Positions 56,127 through 64,000 of a stretch of 64,000 bases of DNA are shown here, piece by piece. The first letter of the stretch is position 1. Each line of letters begins with the position of its first letter. A program made the translations under genes and the position numbers. The notes beneath the pieces are model-generated. The model had not been told where the DNA came from. It saw nothing but the letters and a program-made list of their open reading frames with translations, and ran no database searches. Source of the stretch: Penaeus vannamei (Eukaryota > Arthropoda > Malacostraca > Decapoda > Penaeidae); contig NC_091589.1 of the NCBI RefSeq assembly GCF_042767895.1, positions 19,290,770-19,354,769 of the forward strand, read 5' to 3'.

Positions 56127-56154
56127 CTGCCTGACCTTGTTGGTGATCAGGCAG
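56127..56154 (+). repeat. Stem-loop with compensatory change (module 2, type 3)
   Basis: The left arm CTGCCTGACC and right arm GATCAGGCAG pair with one C/A mismatch. Relative to module 1 the T:A pair at the fifth position is now C:G. Confidence 0.85.
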
Positions 56155-56241
56155 ACTTTGGTGATCCGTATCTCCTGATAAAGAGCCCTTATCACATGAT
56201 ACGTGATTTTTGTTATTGTCGTTGGTTGTTTCGGCTGACTC

Positions 56242-56269
56242 CTGTCTGATGTTGTGGGTATTCAGGCAG
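56242..56269 (+). repeat. Stem-loop (module 3, type 3)
   Basis: The left arm CTGTCTGA and right arm TTCAGGCAG pair with a T-G wobble at the fourth position. The loop keeps the TTGTGGGT sequence seen in module 1. Confidence 0.75.
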
Positions 56270-56949
56270 TCTTCGTGACCATTCCCTTCATTGACTTTGC
56301 CAGTTCAGCCTTCTTATTGAGTTATTGCTTAATTCTTTTGTTCACTGTTTACACAAGTACTCTTACTAGGTATCCGTCAGCATTAGCTTTGGAGTTTAAC
56401 AGTTAACGTCCATTTGGGTTGGATGTTAACAATTTAACGTAATTTAGGGACTTGGATGTTTTTATGCTGACCCCCTAGTAACAGTACTTCTGGAGTTGGG
56501 ACGCCAACTTAGGGAAGACATTTTTTATATCGTGGTAAGTTTATCTGGTGTTGATTTCTCGTGCATCATCGCCGCTGTGATAAATTGGTGATGCACACAC
56601 CTTGCTTTTACTTTTCGTGACTGAAAAATGCCTGCAATTCCCTAGTGAGTGTAACTTGCTCTCTAAATAAACATCGTACCATCTTAGAGCTTTTACTCAA
56701 CTCCAGTCAGAATAATTTATACAACCACCAAAGTTCTGGTTCTGACCAAGGTTAGATGCCTAAATCTTTCTCGGACTCGGGTCTCCTAAACAGCACATTG
56801 CTGGTTGCTCTGATATCTAGCAACCCTTGAAAGGCTGTAAAAAGGCTAGTCAAATCAGAGAATATTAAGCTGATATTCAAAGAACAGATTAATTTTGCTA
56901 TACCTGGGTTCCCGCTCCCAGCAGGCGGATGCTCAAACAGAAGGGAAGA
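56270..56949. other. Non-satellite block, middle part; no gene recognised
   Basis: Unique sequence with further small inverted repeats, notably GTGCATCA...TGATGCAC (56561-56596) and AGTTGGG-ACG-CCAACT (near 56493-56509). An AATAAA signal lies at about 56665. No open frame of useful length or recognisable domain. The right edge runs without interruption into the longer element A copy (GGGAAGAAGAAGAATTCTAT), so this stretch may be the 5' part of the same element that the array copies lack. Confidence 0.5.
56561..56596 (+). repeat. Stem-loop, 8-bp perfect arms
   Basis: GTGCATCA (56561-56568) pairs with TGATGCAC (56589-56596) across a 20-nt loop. Confidence 0.8.
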
Positions 56950-57046
56950 AGAAGAATTCTATGATCTTGCTTTTTTCTTCCAAACACGTCCACGCAGACG
57001 CTCAGCCTACGCTATCTCCCTTTTCACGTCTACACACTTACACATC

Positions 57047-58331
57047 TGTAAGGTGGTCTTGGATGCTGCATCTCATCCTCTCTGCTCTCCCGCTCTGACT
57101 GCCGTGTTGGAGGATTGTTTGTGTCTCACCTCGGTTTTGGGCCGTTTTTTCTCGTTTTTATTGACTTTTATTGTTTTACTTTAGTTTCCCCTTTTTATTC
57201 TGTGTTTTCTTTTAACATTTTTATTCATGATTTAACAACGAGACATTTTTAAGACCCTTTCATCGTTTAGCTTTTATTCATTTTAGTTTTTTAACATTCA
57301 ATAAAGTTTTAAGGTCTCGTTTTTACTTAGTTTTCATTTTAAGTTGTAGGGGGAACATTTTTTACGTACAGTGTTTATTTGTTCTTTTTAGTTATCGCTT
57401 TTCTTTTTCTTATGATTTCAATTTTATACATTTAGTTATATTTTTGTTCGTTTTTATACAGTTTTAGCTTATTTATTACGGGAATATATTTTGTATAAAT
57501 GTTTGGCCTCTGACGTCACCGGGGCATTGGAAAAAGAAACAATAAACAGTACGTCGAGACGTCAACGAGTGTGTTTGACTATCCTCCGAAGCTTTGAACC
57601 ACCGGCAGTGTCGCCATATTTGTTGAACCGAACACAGAGACGATCACGGAAGATAATAAGTTAAGTACTGAGATCATGATATTCTTTACATAGGAGCTGG
57701 ACGTGATCTCAAAAACATTTTTATTGAATAATTAGAACATCCTTTTATTTATTTACTTTTAAATGAATTTGGCTGGCCTGTTTCTCTTTGTTTTATTCGT
57801 AACTTCTAACTTTTCAAAGTAGGAAGTCTGAGTGATCTTTTAGTTTTAGTTTTCCTGGTTCGGTGTCACCAGACTCGGGTTTTATACTGTCGTATTTTTT
57901 TCTTTTAGGTTTAAGGGGTTTTAAGCCTTCAGCTCTGACGCCAGACATGCTGGTTTTGTCTTAGTTTTATGGTAAGGCCTTCAGCCAGGCTCTCCACTCT
58001 GGAAGTCTTTTCTTTTAGTTTTTGCATACGACAGTCAGTAATTTTAGGTGCCTTTAGCACATTCTTTTACTTTTGTATTTTTCTTAGATTACTTTTTAGT
58101 ATGTATTTTACCATATGGTTAGGTTGAACGTCAGAAAGTGGTATTCATACTGGAACACCCCTATTCATGATTCACTCTCCCCCCACGCTACCACTTAAAG
58201 GGATTGAATTGACAGGGGTTAACCAGGTCTATTTGCGCCTGTATCCCCCGCCAGCATCAAGGGAGGGCAGAATTCTAAGAGTGCCTTGAAGAACTGGAAC
58301 GGGACCCCTGGGTTAGACGGATCACACTACA
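57047..58331. mobile_element. Solo LTR (about 1285 bp) inserted in element A
   Basis: The insertion begins TGTAAGGTGG and ends ATCACACTACA, giving TGTA...TACA termini typical of LTRs. It is flanked by a 4-bp direct repeat CATC (57043-57046 and 58332-58335), and removing it plus one repeat restores the array form of element A (TACACATCCAA). Inside are a TATAAAT box (57494-57500), a TGACGTCA motif (57511-57518) and AATAAA signals (57300-57305, 57541-57546), which favour plus orientation. No internal coding region, primer-binding site or second LTR is next to it, so it is a recombined solo LTR. The termini and 4-bp duplication fit Ty3/gypsy-type elements. The family is not identified. Confidence 0.78.
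57494..57518 (+). promoter_or_regulatory. TATA box and TGACGTCA (CRE-like) motif in the LTR
   Basis: TATAAAT at 57494-57500 is followed 10 bp later by the palindrome TGACGTCA. An AATAAA lies at 57541. This is consistent with a U3/R region of the LTR. Motif-level evidence only. The same motifs appear at offset +2109 in the second copy after gap 3. Confidence 0.45.
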
Positions 58332-58582
58332 CATCCAATATTCAACACACAAATTCTGTACTTTCTTTCCACCCTTCTCTGATACAACACCCACACCCAC
58401 TTACACGGCATACAAGGTTCCCGAACCTACTAATCGGGTGGTGGCAGCGTGCCGTAGGCCTGGAACCTTACATCTGTTCACTGCAGACGAATCTTTCCTT
58501 TAAGCAAAAACCATATTCTCGGTTGAGCCCGGACTCAACCAAACCACTTCAAATCTACTGGGTCTACTCCTCGCTACAATTG

Positions 58583-58817
58583 TCGTTATAATTTGAAAAA
58601 TTATCAATATTGTTATCATCATTACAAAAATAGTTGTAATGATGAAAATGACAGTAATAATTAGCATAAGTCCATTTATGATGAAATAAAGGCAAACACT
58701 AATAAAATCCCAATAGTCGAAAAAAAAAGGCAAAATCTAGCGTATTACAGCCTTTCGAGAGAAAGGTCGAAAAAAATCCTTATCACTTTTGAATGATAAT
58801 TATGATTTTAACATGAA
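58583..58817 (+). repeat. Satellite, plus orientation, before gap 3
   Basis: Starts in the middle arm (ATTGTCGTTATAATTTG), has a strongly shortened second arm (ATTAGCATAAGTCCATTTAT), then hinge and linker (AGCGTATTACAGCCTTTCGA), and a new monomer start (AATGATAATTATGATTTTAA) cut by the gap. Confidence 0.9.
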
Positions 58818-59317
58818 NNNNNNNNNNNNNNNNNNNNNNNNNNNNNNNNNNNNNNNNNNNNNNNNNNNNNNNNNNNNNNNNNNNNNNNNNNNNNNNNNNN
58901 NNNNNNNNNNNNNNNNNNNNNNNNNNNNNNNNNNNNNNNNNNNNNNNNNNNNNNNNNNNNNNNNNNNNNNNNNNNNNNNNNNNNNNNNNNNNNNNNNNNN
59001 NNNNNNNNNNNNNNNNNNNNNNNNNNNNNNNNNNNNNNNNNNNNNNNNNNNNNNNNNNNNNNNNNNNNNNNNNNNNNNNNNNNNNNNNNNNNNNNNNNNN
59101 NNNNNNNNNNNNNNNNNNNNNNNNNNNNNNNNNNNNNNNNNNNNNNNNNNNNNNNNNNNNNNNNNNNNNNNNNNNNNNNNNNNNNNNNNNNNNNNNNNNN
59201 NNNNNNNNNNNNNNNNNNNNNNNNNNNNNNNNNNNNNNNNNNNNNNNNNNNNNNNNNNNNNNNNNNNNNNNNNNNNNNNNNNNNNNNNNNNNNNNNNNNN
59301 NNNNNNNNNNNNNNNNN
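58818..59317. other. Assembly gap (500 N), probably spurious
   Basis: Exactly 500 N. The sequence after the gap repeats the 1.6 kb before the gap and then continues exactly where that sequence was cut, which is the signature of an unmerged overlap. Confidence 0.97.
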
Positions 59318-60928
59318 CTTTTAACATTTTTATTCATGATTTAACAACGAGACATTTTTAAGACCCTTTCATCGTTTAGCTTTTATTCATTTTAGTTTTT
59401 TAACATTCAATAAAGTTTTAAGGTCTCGTTTTTACTTAGTTTTCATTTTAAGTTGTAGGGGGAACATTTTTTACGTACAGTGTTTATTTGTTCTTTTTAG
59501 TTATCGCTTTTCTTTTTCTTATGATTTCAATTTTATACATTTAGTTATATTTTTGTTCGTTTTTATACAGTTTTAGCTTATTTATTACGGGAATATATTT
59601 TGTATAAATGTTTGGCCTCTGACGTCACCGGGGCATTGGAAAAAGAAACAATAAACAGTACGTCGAGACGTCAACGAGTGTGTTTGACTATCCTCCGAAG
59701 CTTTGAACCACCGGCAGTGTCGCCATATTTGTTGAACCGAACACAGAGACGATCACGGAAGATAATAAGTTAAGTACTGAGATCATGATATTCTTTACAT
59801 AGGAGCTGGACGTGATCTCAAAAACATTTTTATTGAATAATTAGAACATCCTTTTATTTATTTACTTTTAAATGAATTTGGCTGGCCTGTTTCTCTTTGT
59901 TTTATTCGTAACTTCTAACTTTTCAAAGTAGGAAGTCTGAGTGATCTTTTAGTTTTAGTTTTCCTGGTTCGGTGTCACCAGACTCGGGTTTTATACTGTC
60001 GTATTTTTTTCTTTTAGGTTTAAGGGGTTTTAAGCCTTCAGCTCTGACGCCAGACATGCTGGTTTTGTCTTAGTTTTATGGTAAGGCCTTCAGCCAGGCT
60101 CTCCACTCTGGAAGTCTTTTCTTTTAGTTTTTGCATACGACAGTCAGTAATTTTAGGTGCCTTTAGCACATTCTTTTACTTTTGTATTTTTCTTAGATTA
60201 CTTTTTAGTATGTATTTTACCATATGGTTAGGTTGAACGTCAGAAAGTGGTATTCATACTGGAACACCCCTATTCATGATTCACTCTCCCCCCACGCTAC
60301 CACTTAAAGGGATTGAATTGACAGGGGTTAACCAGGTCTATTTGCGCCTGTATCCCCCGCCAGCATCAAGGGAGGGCAGAATTCTAAGAGTGCCTTGAAG
60401 AACTGGAACGGGACCCCTGGGTTAGACGGATCACACTACACATCCAATATTCAACACACAAATTCTGTACTTTCTTTCCACCCTTCTCTGATACAACACC
60501 CACACCCACTTACACGGCATACAAGGTTCCCGAACCTACTAATCGGGTGGTGGCAGCGTGCCGTAGGCCTGGAACCTTACATCTGTTCACTGCAGACGAA
60601 TCTTTCCTTTAAGCAAAAACCATATTCTCGGTTGAGCCCGGACTCAACCAAACCACTTCAAATCTACTGGGTCTACTCCTCGCTACAATTGTCGTTATAA
60701 TTTGAAAAATTATCAATATTGTTATCATCATTACAAAAATAGTTGTAATGATGAAAATGACAGTAATAATTAGCATAAGTCCATTTATGATGAAATAAAG
60801 GCAAACACTAATAAAATCCCAATAGTCGAAAAAAAAAACGGCAAAATCTAGCGTATTACAGCCTTTCGAGAGAAAGGTCGAAAAAAATCCTTATCACTTT
60901 TGAATGATAATTATGATTTTAACATGAA
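59318..60928 (+). repeat. Near-identical second copy of 57209-58817 (LTR, element A right half, satellite start)
   Basis: Starting with CTTTTAACATTTTTATTCAT the sequence follows 57209-58817 at a constant offset of 2109. The only difference I saw is 2 bp in the linker (an A run of 10 followed by CGG at 60829-60842, against 9 A and GG earlier). It contains the LTR from within its first fifth to its end at 60440, the right half of element A up to 60691, and the same shortened satellite unit. It is very likely the overlap of two assembly pieces rather than a real second copy. Confidence 0.88.
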
Positions 60929-63900
60929 TTTAGGTAATTATGATGATTTTCATGATAATGCCTTTATTATTAAATATAATGTTAATAATTATGATGATAA
61001 TGACAATAATAATGATGATAATAATAAAAAGAGAATTATAATAATTTTAATAATTACTGAGATAATACCAATAATGAACTCTATTCTAATAATTTTCATA
61101 CCAATAATGACAATAGATATAATCATATTATCATTATTATTGATATGATAATGAGAATTAGTCATTATTATTTCTAAAATTATCATTATTATTATTATTA
61201 TAAAAATAATTATAATGATGAAAATGAGAGTAATAATTAGCATAATAATCATTATAACTGCAATAATGATAATGATAATAATGATAATCATGACGATAGT
61301 GACTATAAGGGTGATAATCATAAGAATAATGACAATAATGATGATAATGATAATAATAGTCATAGAGTCAATTTATAATGAAATAAAGGCTAAAACTAAT
61401 AAAATCCCATATGTCGGAAAACCGGCAAAATCTAGCGTATTACAGCCTTCTGAGAGAAAGGTCGGAAAAAAAACTTTTTCGCTTTTAAATGATAATTATG
61501 ATTTTAACATTAATTCAGGTAATTATGATGATTTTCATGATAATGTCTTTATTATAAACAATAATGATGATAATTATGATGATAATGACAATAATGATGA
61601 TGAAAATAAAATAATAATTATAATGATAATTTTGATAATTATTGCAATAATAGCAATAATGAACTCTATTCTAATAATTTTCATTCTAATAATGACAATA
61701 TAATTAATAGTATCATTATTATTGTTATTATAATGATTATTATTGTCATTATTTCTAAAATTATCATTATTATTATTATTATAAATATAGTTATAATGAT
61801 GAAAATGAGAGGAGTAGTTATAATAATAATCATTATAACTGCAATAATGCTGATGATAATAAAGATAATCATGACGATAATGACTATAATGATGATAATC
61901 ATAAGAATAATGACAATAATGATAATAATGATGATAATAATAATCATAGAGTCCATTTATAATTAAATAAATGCGAAAACTAATATAATCCCTTAAGTCG
62001 AAAAAACGGCAAAATCTTGCCTTTGAGAGAAAGGTCGGAAAGAAACCTTTTTCGCTTTTAAATGATAATTATGATGATTTTAACATTAATTCAGATAATT
62101 ATGATTATTTTCATGATAATTCCTTTATTATTAACAATAATGATAATTACGATGATAATGACAATAATAATGATAATAAAAAATGATAATTATAACAATA
62201 ATTTTGATAATTACTGCAATAATAGAAATAATTAACTCTATTCTAATAATTTTCATACTAATAATGACAATAGAAATAATAATAATATCATTATTATTGT
62301 TATTATAATGTGTATTATTGTCATTATTATTTCTAAAATTATCGTTGTTATCATCATTATAAAAATAGTTATAATGATGAAAATGACAGTAATGATTAGC
62401 ATAATAATCATTATAACTGTAATAATGATAATGATAATAATGATAATCATGAAGATAATGACTATAATGATGATAATTATAAAAATACTGACAATAATGA
62501 TAATAATAATCATAGAGTACATTTATAATGAAATAAAGGCTAAAACTAATAAAATCCCATTAGTCGAAAAAACGGAAAAATCAAGCGTATTACAGCCTTT
62601 TGAGAGAAAGGACGAAAAAAAAGCTTTTTCTTTTTTAAATGAGAATTATGATGATTTTAATATTAATTCAGGTAATTATGATGATTTTCATGATAATGCC
62701 TTTATTATTAATAATAATGATGATAATTATGAAGATAATAACAATAATAATAATAATAATTATAAAAAAATTATACTTATAGCAATAATGAACTCTATTC
62801 TAATAATTTTCATACTAATAATGACAATAGAAATAATAATAATATCATTATTATTGATATAATAATGATTATTATTGTCATTATTATTTCTAAAATTATC
62901 ATTATTGTTATTATCATTATAAAAATAGTTATAATGATGAAAATGCGAGTAATAATTAGCTTAATAATCATTATAACTGCAATAATGATAATGATAATAA
63001 TGATAAACATGACGATAATGACTATAAGGATGATAATCATAAGAATAATGACAAAAAGGATGATAATGGTGATAATAATATTCATAGAGTCCATTTATAA
63101 TGAAATAAAGGCGAAAATTAATAAAATCCCACAAGTCGAAAAAACGGCAAAATCTACCGTTTGATAGAAAGGTCGAATTTTGTTTTCGAATTTAAATGAT
63201 AATTATGATGATTTTAACATCACTTGAGGTAATTACGATGATTTTCATTATAATTCCTTAATTATTAACAATAATGATGATAATTATGATGATAATGACA
63301 ATAATAATTATGATAATAATAAAATGATACTTATAATGATAATTTTGATAATTACCGTAATAATAGCAATAAAGAACTCTATTCTAATAATTTTCATACC
63401 AATAATGACAAAAGAAATAAAAATAAAATAATTCTTATTGTTATTATAATGATTATTGTTGTCATTATTATTTCTAAAATTATCATTATTATTATTATTA
63501 TAAAAATAATCATAATGATGAAAATGACAGTAATAATTAGCATAATAATCATTATAACTGCAATAATGATGATAATAATGATAATCATAACGATAATGAC
63601 AATAATGATGATAATCATAAGAATAATGGCAGTAATGATGATAATGGTGATAATAATAATCATACAGTCCATTTATAATGAAATAAAGGCTAAAACTAAT
63701 AAAATCCCATAAGTCGAAAAACCGAAAAATCTATCGTATTACAGCCTTTTGAAAGAAAGGTCGAAATCCCCCTTTCTCACTTTTAAATGGTAATAATGAT
63801 GATTTTAACATTAATTCAGGTAATTATGATGATTTTCATGATAATGCCTTTATTATTAACAATAATTATGATGATTATGATGATAATGACAATAATAATG

Positions 63901-64000
63901 ATAATGATAATAGAATGAGAATTATAATAATTTTGATAATTACTGCAATAATAGCAATTATGAATTCTATTCTAATAATTTTCATACTAATAATGACAAT
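60692..64000 (+). repeat. AT-rich satellite array, plus orientation (right end)
   Basis: After the shortened unit shared with the copy before the gap, regular monomers start near 60898, 61486, 62056, 62635, 63190 and 63782, with a spacing of about 555-590 bp. The unit at 62635 is shortened in its first arm. The unit at 63190 has an altered linker (GGTCGAATTTTGTTTTCGAA). The fold-back is easy to see in the unit at 62817-62885. The array runs out of the window. Confidence 0.92.
62817..62885 (+). repeat. Central fold-back of a satellite monomer (example)
   Basis: AATAATGACAATA (62817-62829) and its exact reverse complement TATTGTCATTATT (62873-62885) are separated by 43 bp. The flanks extend the symmetry imperfectly (ATAATTTTCATAC against TATTTCTAAAATTAT). 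The same pair of 13-mers occurs in most full-length monomers. Confidence 0.85.

Larger units (their letters stand above)
55713..56269 (+). repeat. Degenerate tandem array of hairpin modules (about 265-bp period)
   Basis: Three kinds of inverted repeat recur in order. Type 1 is GAGGATCCGTACCTCC or close variants (55713, 55783, 55981, 56048, and a remnant near 56163). Type 2 is a palindrome around GATAAAGATCTTTATC (55803-55816, 56067-56082 perfect over 16 bp, and a looser form at 56176-56194). Type 3 is CTGC(T/C)TGA...TCA(A/G)GCAG (55879-55906, 56127-56154, 56242-56269). Matching landmarks in the first two modules are 248-268 bp apart, and the third module is compressed to about 110 bp. Preserved stems with changed bases suggest an RNA or DNA structure under selection, or in the source element. 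Confidence 0.8.
56950..58582 (+). mobile_element. Element A copy 8, longest version, split by a solo LTR
   Basis: The left half (56950-57046) matches array copies from AAGAAGAATTCTATGATC through CTATCTCCCTTTTCA and TACACATC. The right half resumes at CATCCAATATTCAACAC (58332) and continues through GGTTCCCGAACCTACT, TACATCTGTTCACTGCAGAC and GTTGAGCCCGGACTCAAC to TCGCTACAATT. It has 30 bp (58432-58461, with TGGTGGCAGCG) that all array copies lack. Its right flank is the satellite middle arm (ATTGTCGTTATAATTTG), which is exactly the sequence that should follow the GAGTATT left flank of the array copies. This copy therefore keeps the original right junction. Its left flank is unique sequence rather than satellite. 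Confidence 0.75.

Noticed and set aside
58286..58591. 101-codon open frame, repeated at 60395-60700
   Set aside because: It runs from the LTR end across the target duplication into element A and satellite-like sequence, so it cannot be an original gene. Its duplication follows from the assembly overlap.
59318..60928. Second solo LTR as an independent insertion
   Set aside because: It shares both flanks, the truncated element A and the satellite register with the first copy, so it is the same locus represented twice.

Overview
This is a non-coding window from a eukaryotic nuclear genome assembly. Three runs of exactly 500 N (1304-1803, 20145-20644, 58818-59317) are fixed-size scaffold gaps, and about nine tenths of the bases belong to one very AT-rich satellite. 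The host is most likely an invertebrate: degenerate AAT/ATT/GAT/ATC satellites and LTR elements of this style are common in arthropods, for example decapod crustaceans. No gene here fixes the taxon, so that is a weak inference. I find no protein-coding gene, rRNA, tRNA or CRISPR array that I can support. The many open frames in the satellite read as poly-Ile/Met or poly-Asn/Asp on one strand and poly-Ile or Tyr/His on the other. They are by-products of a three-base periodicity, not genes.

The satellite monomer is about 590 bp, with a short class of about 300 bp. It has a G-containing AAT/GAT-rich arm, then a roughly complementary ATT/GTC-rich arm that makes a fold-back, then a second AAT/GAT-rich arm. 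It ends in a linker of about 120 bp of more complex sequence with a stem-loop (CGAAAAA...TTTTTCG) at the monomer boundary. Around 90 monomers are present. Some monomer types recur in a fixed order, so there is higher-order structure.

Layout: 1-795 satellite in minus orientation; 796-1303 an array edge with an 80-bp duplication and unique sequence; gap; 1804-20144 plus-oriented array (piece A); gap; 20645-50377 plus-oriented array (piece B); 50378-50394 a short hairpin where orientation flips; 50395-54933 minus-oriented array; 54934-58582 a non-satellite block with hairpin modules, a longer copy of a dispersed insert ('element A') and a solo LTR inside that insert; 58583-58817 satellite; gap; 59318-60928 a near-identical second copy of 57209-58817; 60692-64000 plus-oriented satellite. 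A roughly 320-bp element A is embedded seven times in the plus arrays.

Two points matter most to a user. First, piece A is contained end to end in piece B (28400-47384), and the sequence after the third gap overlaps the sequence before it by 1.6 kb. Part of the apparent duplication is therefore probably unmerged haplotypes or contig overlap. Second, the arrays diverge from the unique blocks and converge on a hairpin at 50.38 kb, a mirror layout that suggests inverted duplication.
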